Assembly (NCBI GenBank): GCA_902570155.1
Contig: CACFXU010000001.1
Span: 1-64,000, forward strand
Reading direction: 5' to 3'
DNA length: 64,000 nt
From: an uncultured Alphaproteobacteria bacterium
GTDB taxonomy: Bacteria; Pseudomonadota; Alphaproteobacteria; HIMB59; GCA-002718135
A model generated the notes under the pieces. That model did not search any database, had not been told where the DNA came from, and saw only the letters and a list, made by a program, of their open reading frames with translations. Position 1 is the stretch's first letter, and the number at the start of each line of letters is the position of its first letter. Below, one piece after another: positions 33,282-41,209 of this stretch. The position numbers and the translations under genes were made by a program.

Positions 33282-35819
33282 TTAAAGAAGTTTCTCTAAA
33301 ACTGCAAAGGGAGAATTAGGATCCTTCTTTGAAGTATTTCTGTTAATTTTTTTGTTTTTATTTTTACTAGTATTTTTTTCTCTTTCCTTTTTCTTGGTTC
33401 TTAAGAAAAATAATTTTTTTGTATCGGAAATTGTTATATAATCATAACCACAGAATTTCATAATATCTTTTAATTGTTCACTGTTGCATCCAATTGGATT
33501 CATAAGATCTGAAGATTCTAAAAAAGGTCCTTTTTTAATTTTTTGTCTTGCAAGAAAAAAAATTTTTTCAAATACATCTATTCTGAATGAAAAGTTTTTA
33601 ATATTAATATAACCAATAGATTGCCAATAATGATGAGGTATTTTTATTTCCGACATAAAAGAGACTCTACCGTCTTGTGGAAGAGGTAGATAATCATCAA
33701 TATCATTTTCATAAAAAGTTTTCCATAAGATTGCACAAATTTCCAAAGGTTTTTTCTTTAATAGACTTGGTATAAAAAAATATTTTGCCCCTACCCTTAT
33801 TCCTAATTTGCTAAGTTGTAACTTACTATCTTGATTAATATTTTTCAGAACAACTTGAAATTTTTCCACTGGGTAATTTCCAAAATTTTCGATACAATTA
33901 AAGGCTATTGCTCTAATTTCAGAATTAATACCCTCATCTAAACTTTTATTTAGAGGATATAGATTGTTGTTTATTTCACTTTCTAACCATTTTTGTAGTT
34001 TTGCAGAAATAAGCAATTTATTTTCTGAAGTCAAATATTCCGAATTCAAAGCCTCAGCTGTAGGTCTATATATTGATTTACCCTTCTTTAATTTACCAAC
34101 ACTCTCGTCTCCCCAATAAATAAAAGTTTCATCTTTAATTTTAGACTTGCTGATGTCACCAAAACTTATTGAGTCAAGAGGAGCGCTTAAAAAACTATCT
34201 ACCTTTTCATTAATCATATTTCTTACTGTTTTTTTTATATTACTAATCGAAAAAAGAGATTGTGAAAATATTTTTTTATCTTCAATAAGGTCAAAACCTT
34301 TTATAATTCCATATTTGTTATTATCTAAAAAAATTTCGTTTTTATTTTTTTTAAGTATATCTTGAATATTTTGAAATTTTTGTTGTCCAATAAAAAATTT
34401 TGAAGAAAAATCTATAAATTTTTTTGTAAGGCTATTGTGTAGTTGATCAGATAACTCATTTTCTATTTGCTGAGTTTTTTCTTTCCAATAGGATATGTTT
34501 TTTAACCAATTATGATTATTTGAAATATATGTCCATGTTCTTATCTGAGAAATTTTAATTGAAAGTTCAGGTATACCTCCGCCAAAATTATTAAGCTTTT
34601 TAACCCTCTGATTTATCCATTCTTCTGGTATGCTATATTCATTATTAATTAAAATAAGAAATATATCTTTTAAAAGTAATAGGTAATTATCATTAAAAAG
34701 TTTTTCAAAATCTGGAATCTGACATACATCCCACAATAACTCTAAATTTTTTTTTGATATAAGTAATTTCTTTACTTCATTATCATTAATTAAATTACGA
34801 AAGTTCACTTCATCTAAGGCATTTTTTTTATGTATAAAGTAGTTATGAATAGGATATTTTTTTAATGATGATAATAATGCATCTGTTGAATTAAAATCTA
34901 AATCACTATTTCGCCAATAGATTTTTTGAACATTATCAAAGTTGTGTGTTTCTATTTGCTGTATAATTAATGGATCTAAGTTTCCTGCTTCTTTAGTGTG
35001 GCTAAAAGTTCCATCTTGTTTATATCTTCCAGCTCTTCCTGCAATTTGACCTAGTTCGTTTGGAGCAAGATTACGATTATATCTCCCATCAAACTTTTCA
35101 AGTGAAGAAAAACTTATATGATTGATATTAAGATTTAAACCCATTCCAATAGCATCAGTTGCTACAAGATAGTCTACGTTTTTATTTTCATATACTTCTA
35201 CTTGAGCATTTCTAGTTCTCGGACTTAGCGATCCTAAAACTACTGCAGTTCCACCTTTATGCGTTCTAATGTTTTCAGCAATTTCATAAACTTTGTTAAT
35301 ATTAAATGCAATTATAGCTGATCTTGGCTCAAGTTTAGAAAAATTTTGTTTTCTCAAAAATGAAAGTTGAGAGAACCTTTTTTTTTTCTCTATTATGATA
35401 TTTGGATAAATTTTTTTTAGTATATTTTCAATATTTAACGATCCTAAGAAAATAGTTATAAAATTTCCTTTTAGATTTAAAATTCTATCAGTAAAAATAT
35501 GCCCTCTTTCATAATCTGCTGCTAGTTGAACTTCATCAATTATTATACAGTCTACAGAAATATTTTTGGGCATTGACTCAACAGTACAAAAAAAATATTT
35601 CGCTTCTTTTGGAAGAATTTTTTCTTCGCCTGTTATTAAAGCTACATTGCTAAGTCCAATTTTTTTTACTGCTTTATCATAGTTCTCTCTAGCTAGTAAT
35701 CTTAGTGGAAAACCAAATATACCTGAAGAATATGAGAATAGTTTTTCAAAGGCTGTAAAAGTTTTTCCAGTATTAGTAGGCCCAAGAATAGCTAGTAAAT
35801 TTTCATCTTTATTGAGCAT
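33282..35819 (-). CDS. SUV3-like DExH-box RNA helicase
   Basis: This superfamily 2 helicase resembles mitochondrial SUV3, which unwinds RNA for degradation. It has 845 residues. Motif I is LGPTNTGKTFTAFEKL (residues 13-28), motif II is IIIDEVQLAAD, and TVESMP and FLGSLN follow. Motifs V and VI are ATDAIGMGLNLNI and GQIAGRAGRYKQDG. The C-terminal 30 residues are strongly basic (repeated KKK with Asn/Arg), probably an RNA-contacting tail. It starts four bases after the acnA stop. Alphaproteobacteria are the likely source of the mitochondrial enzyme. Confidence 0.93.
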   Translation of the reverse strand: MLNKDENLLAILGPTNTGKTFTAFEKLFSYSSGIFGFPLRLLARENYDKAVKKIGLSNVALITGEEKILPKEAKYFFCTVESMPKNISVDCIIIDEVQLAADYERGHIFTDRILNLKGNFITIFLGSLNIENILKKIYPNIIIEKKKRFSQLSFLRKQNFSKLEPRSAIIAFNINKVYEIAENIRTHKGGTAVVLGSLSPRTRNAQVEVYENKNVDYLVATDAIGMGLNLNINHISFSSLEKFDGRYNRNLAPNELGQIAGRAGRYKQDGTFSHTKEAGNLDPLIIQQIETHNFDNVQKIYWRNSDLDFNSTDALLSSLKKYPIHNYFIHKKNALDEVNFRNLINDNEVKKLLISKKNLELLWDVCQIPDFEKLFNDNYLLLLKDIFLILINNEYSIPEEWINQRVKKLNNFGGGIPELSIKISQIRTWTYISNNHNWLKNISYWKEKTQQIENELSDQLHNSLTKKFIDFSSKFFIGQQKFQNIQDILKKNKNEIFLDNNKYGIIKGFDLIEDKKIFSQSLFSISNIKKTVRNMINEKVDSFLSAPLDSISFGDISKSKIKDETFIYWGDESVGKLKKGKSIYRPTAEALNSEYLTSENKLLISAKLQKWLESEINNNLYPLNKSLDEGINSEIRAIAFNCIENFGNYPVEKFQVVLKNINQDSKLQLSKLGIRVGAKYFFIPSLLKKKPLEICAILWKTFYENDIDDYLPLPQDGRVSFMSEIKIPHHYWQSIGYINIKNFSFRIDVFEKIFFLARQKIKKGPFLESSDLMNPIGCNSEQLKDIMKFCGYDYITISDTKKLFFLRTKKKEREKNTSKNKNKKINRNTSKKDPNSPFAVLEKLL

Positions 35820-35823
35820 CGGA

Positions 35824-38466
35824 TTAAGCAGCTTCTGATATTATTTCATTTAAAACGTAGTTTAAAATTCCTCCAGCTTTGTAGTATTCAAGTTCTTTAT
35901 TAGTGTCTATTCTACACTTTAATTTTATACTTTTACATTCAGTAGAATTAATTTTACAATTAAGTATAATTCCAGGCTTTAGTTTAGATAAACCAGAAAT
36001 AGAAATAAATTCGTGTCCTAAGATATTAAGATTTATTTTGTTTTCTTCATTCACAAACTCTAGAGGTAAAACCCCCATACCAATTAAATTAGATCTATGG
36101 ATTCTTTCAAAACTCTCTGCGATTACGGCTCTAACACCTAAGAGTCTTGTGCCTTTAGCTGCCCAATCTCTGGATGATCCCGTACCATATTCTTTTCCTG
36201 CTATAATAACAGTATCAACATTATTATTAATATATTCTTGGGCTGCATCATATATTGACATTTGCTTATTGGATAAAAAGGATTTTGTTAAACCTCCTTC
36301 TACGTTATTTAAGATCTGGTTCTTTATTCTTATATTTGCAAAGGTACCTCTCATCATAATTTCATGATTGCCGCGTCTTGATCCATATGAGTTAAAATTC
36401 TTAGGATTAATTTGTCTGTCTGTTAAATAATTACCAGCTGGGCTATCTTCTTTAATATTTCCAGCTGGTGAGATATGATCAGTGGTTACACTATCGCCTA
36501 ATAATGCCAATATTCTTGCATCTTTAATATCTTTTAATTCAAATTTATTTTTAGTATTGAAAAAAGGTGGATGTTTTATGTAAGTGCTAGTATCATTCCA
36601 ATCATAGGTTGTTTCTTTTGAATTATTAATTGATAACCAGTTTTCATCCCCTTTATATATTTCCTTGTATCTTTCTTTAAACATTTCAGGTGTTAAACAT
36701 AAACCAAGTGTTTCATTAATTTCTTTATTTGATGGCCATATATCTTTTAAGAATATCTCTTCACCAGATTTAGATTTACCAAGAGAGTCAGTTGTAAGAT
36801 TAACATTAATATTACCTGCAATAGCATAAGCAACAACAAGAGGTGGCGAAGCAAGAAAATTTGCTTTCACTTCTTGATGAACTCTGCCTTCAAAGTTTCT
36901 ATTTCCGGATAAAACAGAACAAACAGTTAAATTTTTTGATGTAATTTCATTAGAAACCCATTTATCTAGAGGGCCTGAATTTCCTATGCAAGTTGTACAT
37001 CCATAGCCAACGGTTTTAAAGCCTAGGAGATCAAGGTGTTCTGTTAGACCAGCCTTATCAAGATAATCACTAACAACTTTACTACCTGGCGCTAAACTAG
37101 TCTTAACCCAAGGTTTAACCTCTAAACCTAAATCTGCTGCCTTTTTTGCAACTAATCCAGCAGCAATCATTACATTTGGATTAGAGGTATTTGTACAACT
37201 AGTAATTGCTGCTATTACAATATCACCTGTATTTAATTTATCTTTATTATTATTTAAATTGCTATACATCTTAGAAAATTCTTTAGGAACTTCTTTCAAA
37301 AGAATTTTATCCTGAGGTCTTTTTGGTCCAGCAAGAGAAGGTTCGATTGAATCTAAATCTAGTATTATTTTATCTGAGTATTCTGGTGCATAGTTTTCAT
37401 CCGCCCAAAGAGTTTGCTTTTTTGAATATTCTTCAACAATATTTAGATGTTCATTATCTTTACCAGTTAACTTAAGGTAATTAATCGTTTCTTCATCCGT
37501 AGGAAAGAATCCACAAGTTGCTCCATACTCAGGCGCCATATTAGAAATAGTTGCTCTATCAGCTAAGGATAAATTTGTTAAACCGTTTCCATAAAATTCT
37601 ACAAATTTTCCTACAACACCTTTATCTCGTAAAATTTTTGTAATTGATAAGACTAAATCAGTTGCAGTAATTCCCTCCTTCAAAGATCCTTTAAGTTCAA
37701 AACCGATTACATCTGGTATATTCATTGAAATTGCCTGACCTAACATAGCTGCCTCAGCTTCAATCCCTCCTACACCCCAACCTAGTACTGAAAGAGAATT
37801 AACCATTGTGGTATGACTATCAGTTCCTACTACAGAATCTGGAAATAAATATTTTTTATTCTCGATTTCTTTTAACCAAACTGTCTTAGCAATATTTTCT
37901 AAATTTACTTGATGACAAATACCAGCTCCAGGAGGTACCAAGTAAAAGTTATCAAATGAACTTTGACCCCACTTTAAAAATTCATATCTTTCTTTATTTC
38001 TTTCAAATTCCTTCTTAACATTTTCTTTTAGGGAGTTATTATTTTTATAATTATCAACCATAACAGAATGGTCTATAATTAAGTCAACCCTAGAAAGAGG
38101 ATTTATCTTTTTTGGCTCAATTCCTTTTGATTTTAGTGCATTTCTCATCGCAGCTAAATCTGCAACAGCTGGTACTCCAGTAAAATCTTGCATAAGGACA
38201 CGAGTTGGGAAAAAAGCTATCTCTATTTTTTCATTTTTTTTATTTCTTTCTTTTAATGAGGAAAATACTTTAGAAATCATACTTTTAGAAATATTTTCAC
38301 CATCTTCATTTCTAATTAAATTTTCTAGTATTACTTTTAATGAAATTGGAACTTTATAAAGATCAATATCAAACTGTTTTGCTACTTCATTTAAATCAAA
38401 ATATTGAAAATTTTGGTTATTTATTTTAATCAAATGTTCAGAATTGAAAGAATTTAAGTTTTTCAT
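35824..38466 (-). CDS. acnA: Aconitate hydratase A
   Basis: This isomerises citrate to isocitrate in the TCA cycle with a labile [4Fe-4S] cluster. It has 880 residues, typical of the AcnA/IRP1 group. Visible motifs are RVLMQDFTGVPAVADLAAMR, LIIDHSVMVD, the cluster ligands in AAITSCTNTSNPNVMIAAG and GYGCTTCIGNSGPLD, GNRNFEGRVH, and the swivel-domain KEYGTGSSRDWAAKGT. It heads the minus-strand run that includes helicase, TerB-like, fdxA, carD and rpoH. The upstream region (38467-38671) repeats TATGAAGATA and ATAGCAAAAT twice each. Confidence 0.98.
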   Translation of the reverse strand: MKNLNSFNSEHLIKINNQNFQYFDLNEVAKQFDIDLYKVPISLKVILENLIRNEDGENISKSMISKVFSSLKERNKKNEKIEIAFFPTRVLMQDFTGVPAVADLAAMRNALKSKGIEPKKINPLSRVDLIIDHSVMVDNYKNNNSLKENVKKEFERNKERYEFLKWGQSSFDNFYLVPPGAGICHQVNLENIAKTVWLKEIENKKYLFPDSVVGTDSHTTMVNSLSVLGWGVGGIEAEAAMLGQAISMNIPDVIGFELKGSLKEGITATDLVLSITKILRDKGVVGKFVEFYGNGLTNLSLADRATISNMAPEYGATCGFFPTDEETINYLKLTGKDNEHLNIVEEYSKKQTLWADENYAPEYSDKIILDLDSIEPSLAGPKRPQDKILLKEVPKEFSKMYSNLNNNKDKLNTGDIVIAAITSCTNTSNPNVMIAAGLVAKKAADLGLEVKPWVKTSLAPGSKVVSDYLDKAGLTEHLDLLGFKTVGYGCTTCIGNSGPLDKWVSNEITSKNLTVCSVLSGNRNFEGRVHQEVKANFLASPPLVVAYAIAGNINVNLTTDSLGKSKSGEEIFLKDIWPSNKEINETLGLCLTPEMFKERYKEIYKGDENWLSINNSKETTYDWNDTSTYIKHPPFFNTKNKFELKDIKDARILALLGDSVTTDHISPAGNIKEDSPAGNYLTDRQINPKNFNSYGSRRGNHEIMMRGTFANIRIKNQILNNVEGGLTKSFLSNKQMSIYDAAQEYINNNVDTVIIAGKEYGTGSSRDWAAKGTRLLGVRAVIAESFERIHRSNLIGMGVLPLEFVNEENKINLNILGHEFISISGLSKLKPGIILNCKINSTECKSIKLKCRIDTNKELEYYKAGGILNYVLNEIISEAA

Positions 38467-38671
38467 GCTAAATTTAAAAAATAATTATAATAAATAAATA
38501 GTATGAAGATAATTTTTTGTATAGCAAAATGTTAATTTATTATCAGAAATCTGCCAAAAATATGAAGATAGCAAAATATTTTTTTAATTTATATTTAAAT
38601 TTTAATTTTAAAATTTCTTACTCTTAGTTAATTTTAAAATATTGCTATATTGTTGACTTTAAGCGTAAGTT

Positions 38672-38700
38672 TTGGGAATAAACAGTCAGCCTTTTATAAT
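38672..38700 (+). promoter_or_regulatory. Sigma-70 type promoter for the lysine-repeat gene
   Basis: A perfect -10, TATAAT, lies at 38695-38700. A good -35, TTGGGA, lies at 38672-38677, giving an ideal 17-base spacer. The predicted start is near 38707, inside the palindrome just downstream, leaving a leader of about 55 bases. It is the best-looking promoter I found in the window. A second possible -35, TTGACT, lies at 38653 but has poor spacing. Confidence 0.65.
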
Positions 38701-38701
38701 T

Positions 38702-38715
38702 ATCACCTAGGTGAT
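38702..38715. promoter_or_regulatory. Perfect 14-bp palindrome at the predicted transcription start (candidate operator)
   Basis: ATCACCTAGGTGAT reads the same on both strands and directly follows the TATAAT box. A dimeric regulator bound here would block initiation. Immediately downstream, GGAGG (38719-38723) can pair with CCTCC (38730-38734) in the leader, and the true ribosome binding site AAGGAG (38750-38755) lies six bases before the ATG. Confidence 0.45.
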
Positions 38716-38761
38716 GATGGAGGGAGGTTCCTCCGGGGTAACAAAATACAAGGAGTATTTT

Positions 38762-38935
38762 ATGGCTAAGAAGAAAAAGAAAGCTGCTCCAAAGAAAAAG
38801 AAAAAAGCAGCTCCAAAGAAAAAGAAAAAAGCAGCTCCTAAAAAGAAAAAGAAAAAAGCTGCTCCTAAGAAAAAGAAAAAAGCAGCTCCTAAAAAGAAAA
38901 AGAAAAAAGCTGCTAAAAAGAAAAAGAGAAGATAG
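38762..38935 (+). CDS. Lysine-repeat small basic protein
   Basis: The 57-residue product consists almost wholly of blocks of five or six lysines separated by Ala-Ala-Pro, ending KKKKRR. By count it has 36 Lys, 13 Ala, 5 Pro, 2 Arg and 1 Met. The ATG at 38762 has AAGGAG six bases upstream; an upstream in-frame ATG at 38711 is unlikely because it lies at the predicted transcription start. The coding DNA is a tandem repeat of 24- and 27-base units. The composition resembles histone H1-type tails and lysine-rich nucleoid proteins, so nucleic-acid binding or charge neutralisation is plausible, but no family is recognisable. It is flanked by a strong promoter and stacked terminators, so it is its own transcription unit and probably well expressed. 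Confidence 0.8.
   Translation: MAKKKKKAAPKKKKKAAPKKKKKAAPKKKKKKAAPKKKKKAAPKKKKKKAAKKKKRR
38765..38928 (+). repeat. 24/27-bp coding minisatellite
   Basis: The lysine-repeat gene is built from units of the type AAGAAAAAGAAAAAAGCAGCTCC-(A/T)AA, in 24-base (five-lysine) and 27-base (six-lysine) versions. Synonymous GCA/GCT and CCA/CCT differences partly alternate between units. Both lengths are multiples of three, so slippage would change protein length without breaking the frame. Confidence 0.85.
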
Positions 38936-38952
38936 TAATACTTCAATTTTTC

Positions 38953-39028
38953 AAGAAAACTTTAAATTAAAGTTTTCTTTTTCTTATCTTTTTCAAAAGA
39001 TAAAACGGGGTTATGCCCCGTTTTTTTA
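38953..39028 (+). terminator. Three stacked hairpins ending in an intrinsic terminator
   Basis: Hairpin 1 (38953-38979) is a nine-base stem, GAAAACTTT / AAAGTTTTC, followed by a T-rich run. Hairpin 2 (38984-39003) is TTATCTTTT / AAAAGATAA with a two-base loop. Hairpin 3 (39003-39028) is AAACGGGG / CCCCGTTT with loop TTATG and a run of seven T, a classic rho-independent terminator. Together they separate the lysine-repeat gene from ccmA. Confidence 0.85.
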
Positions 39029-39062
39029 TTGTTTTAAATCAAAAAATAAATAGATCTTAGTA

Positions 39063-39668
39063 ATGTTAATTGTTAAGGATTTATCCATAGAGAGACTAGA
39101 TAAAAAAATATTTGAAAATATTAATCTATCACTTTCACCTGGTAATATTACTATCTTAAAAGGTAAAAATGGTTCTGGTAAAACTACATTATTAAAAGCA
39201 ATTCTAAATCTAATAGAGCCATCATTTGGATCAATATATTGGAAAGGAAAATTATTAAAAAAAAATTTATATGACTTTTATAATCATGCTACATACATTG
39301 CTGACACAACAACAAGCTTAAAAAAATTAACTATCAAAGATAATGTTAATATTTGGAAAAAATTTTTTATATCAAATATTAATGATGCTCAAATTGAAAT
39401 AGCATTAAAAACCCTAAAATTAGATAATTATTTGAATAAAAAAGTTGGAACATTATCTTTAGGTGAAACTAAAAAATTAGAATTTTTAAGATTAATAATA
39501 GAGAACAAAAATTTTTGGATTTTAGACGAACCTCTTTCTAATTTAGATGAAGAATCAATTGAACTAATGAAACAAACATTTGAAGATCATTGTTCTAAAG
39601 AAGGATCTATAATTTTTAGCTCACATCAAAATCCAGGAATTTATGTGACAGAAGAAATACAATTATAA
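39063..39668 (+). CDS. ccmA: Heme exporter ATP-binding protein CcmA
   Basis: This is the ABC ATPase of the CcmABCD complex, which releases the holo-CcmE heme chaperone in system I cytochrome c maturation. It has 201 residues. Walker A is LKGKNGSGKTTLL. The signature is LSLGETKKLEFLR (degenerate LSxGxxxRxxLAR). Walker B is FWILDEPLSNLD, and the switch His is in FSSHQNP. It is first of eight ccm genes in a single run; ccmB follows three bases later. Confidence 0.95.
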   Translation: MLIVKDLSIERLDKKIFENINLSLSPGNITILKGKNGSGKTTLLKAILNLIEPSFGSIYWKGKLLKKNLYDFYNHATYIADTTTSLKKLTIKDNVNIWKKFFISNINDAQIEIALKTLKLDNYLNKKVGTLSLGETKKLEFLRLIIENKNFWILDEPLSNLDEESIELMKQTFEDHCSKEGSIIFSSHQNPGIYVTEEIQL

Positions 39669-39671
39669 AAA

Positions 39672-40343
39672 ATGAATTTTTTAAATAAAATAATTTTCTT
39701 TTATTATAGAGAATACAAATTAAATATTAGTGGTATTCAAGATATTTTAACAAATATCGTTTTCTTTTTCATATCAATATTTATTTTTATTTTCTCTATT
39801 GGACCAGATAAAGAAACAATTTCTATCATAGGAGTAGGCATAATTTGGACGTTATTAATATTAAGTTCAACTTTATCTCTAAGAAAATTTTATCAAGAAG
39901 ACTTCGAGAATGGCAATCTTTTGATTATGCACTTAAATGGGTTTAGCTTTGGGTTTATTGCTATTTTAAAAACTTTTTCACATTTTTTGTTTGTGCAGGT
40001 ACCTTTTCTATTATCATTGCCAATTGCATGCATCTTACTAAATATTGCTAATGATAAACTCTTCTACTTATTTGCTAGTTTTAGCATAGGATCACTTATT
40101 CTGTCATGTTTAGGCTCAATTTCATCGTCAATGAACCTAATGAATCAACGAAACTTTCTGTTAGGTAGTGTCGTTGTTATGATATTTAGTGTTCCAGTAA
40201 TTATTTTTTCAGTAGGTATAATTAATATGGAAGAAAGCTTTAATTCTCTTATAAATATATTATTTGGAATATTGTTAATTGTTTTTGCTATAAATCCCTG
40301 GGCAAGCGGATTGTGTCTTAAACTTTCATTAGAAAATAATTAA
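39672..40343 (+). CDS. ccmB: Heme exporter membrane protein CcmB
   Basis: This is a membrane subunit of the CcmABCD ABC complex. It has 223 residues with six hydrophobic segments. The ordered features FYREYKLNISGIQDIL (family N-terminus), LSSTLSLRKFYQEDFENG and the late NPWASGLCLKLSLENN fit CcmB. It lies between ccmA and ccmC with one- to three-base gaps. Sequence conservation of CcmB is modest, so position also supports the call. Confidence 0.92.
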   Translation: MNFLNKIIFFYYREYKLNISGIQDILTNIVFFFISIFIFIFSIGPDKETISIIGVGIIWTLLILSSTLSLRKFYQEDFENGNLLIMHLNGFSFGFIAILKTFSHFLFVQVPFLLSLPIACILLNIANDKLFYLFASFSIGSLILSCLGSISSSMNLMNQRNFLLGSVVVMIFSVPVIIFSVGIINMEESFNSLINILFGILLIVFAINPWASGLCLKLSLENN

Positions 40344-40344
40344 T

Positions 40345-41043
40345 ATGCAGTTCTTATTTAATCCTAGTAAATTTAATGAGATGGCTGATTATTTGTTTAG
40401 ACCATTACTGATCTTATCTATTATATTGTTTGCAATAGGATTATTGTTTTCTTTTTATCTATCACCAGATGATTATCAACAAGGCTCAACTGTAAGAATA
40501 ATGTACGTACATGTTCCAAGTGCGTGGTTAGCTTTACTAACTTATGCAATAATGACTTTTTATAGTATTTTGGCACTTGCTTTTAGAATACCCTTTGGTT
40601 TTATTTTTAATACAGCAGTAGCACCAATAGGAGCAGTATTTACTTTAATATGTATAATAAGTGGATCTTTATGGGGAAAGCCAATGTGGGGCACTTGGTG
40701 GGTGTGGGATGCACGTTTAACTTCTGTTGCAATACTTTTTATTATTTATCTAATTATTATTTTTATGAATCTATCTTTTGAAAATAGGATTGTAAGAGAA
40801 AAAGTTGTTGCTATATTTATTCTTGTTGGATCAGTAAACCTGCCGATAGTTAAATTTTCTGTGGATTGGTGGAATACCTTACATCAACCTGCAACAATAA
40901 GTAAATTATCTAAACCCAGCATTGATCCTTCAATGATGACGCCTTTAATTATTATGACATTTGCATTTATATTGATTGGAATAGCAATAGCCATTTTAAG
41001 AATAAAAACAGAGATAATTTCAAGAAAATCTTATTTAAGTTAA
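40345..41043 (+). CDS. ccmC: Heme lyase/handling protein CcmC
   Basis: This attaches heme to the periplasmic chaperone CcmE. It has 232 residues and six membrane helices. The tryptophan-rich heme-handling WWD motif is WGTWWVWDARLTS. Two periplasmic His ligands are expected on either side and are found in MYVHVPSAW and WNTLHQPATIS. The sequence is close to the family standard. It is followed by 61 bases with no gene and then the tiny ccmD. Confidence 0.96.
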   Translation: MQFLFNPSKFNEMADYLFRPLLILSIILFAIGLLFSFYLSPDDYQQGSTVRIMYVHVPSAWLALLTYAIMTFYSILALAFRIPFGFIFNTAVAPIGAVFTLICIISGSLWGKPMWGTWWVWDARLTSVAILFIIYLIIIFMNLSFENRIVREKVVAIFILVGSVNLPIVKFSVDWWNTLHQPATISKLSKPSIDPSMMTPLIIMTFAFILIGIAIAILRIKTEIISRKSYLS

Positions 41044-41104
41044 TTTGTGACTTTTGGTCCATTGGATTAAGTATCATTCCTAAGTATTTTTGTTATTAGA
41101 AGCT

Positions 41105-41209
41105 ATGTATTTTTGGTATATTTTAGGATCTTATATCGCAGCCTTTCTTTTAATTTTTTTGTTATTATTTTTTAGCTACTTAAAACTTAGAAGAATAAAA
41201 AATAAATGA
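41105..41209 (+). CDS. ccmD: Cytochrome c maturation protein CcmD
   Basis: A 34-residue frame from ATG at 41105 to TGA at 41209, whose stop overlaps the ccmE start (ATGA). The product starts MYFWYILGSYIAAFLLIF, continues with one membrane span, and ends in a basic tail (YLKLRRIKNK). This single-span topology with a basic C-terminus, and the position between ccmC and ccmE, are exactly as expected for CcmD, which helps release holo-CcmE. Confidence 0.88.
   Translation: MYFWYILGSYIAAFLLIFLLLFFSYLKLRRIKNK

Noticed and set aside
38711-38761. Seventeen-residue N-terminal extension of the lysine-repeat protein
   Set aside because: It would start at or before the predicted transcription start and covers the leader hairpin; the ATG at 38762 has AAGGAG at good spacing.
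38707-38946. Minus-strand frame of about 79 residues rich in Phe (FFFFLGAAFFFF)
   Set aside because: It is the exact antisense of the lysine-repeat gene; lysine codons read backwards give Phe. No ribosome binding site or promoter on that strand.
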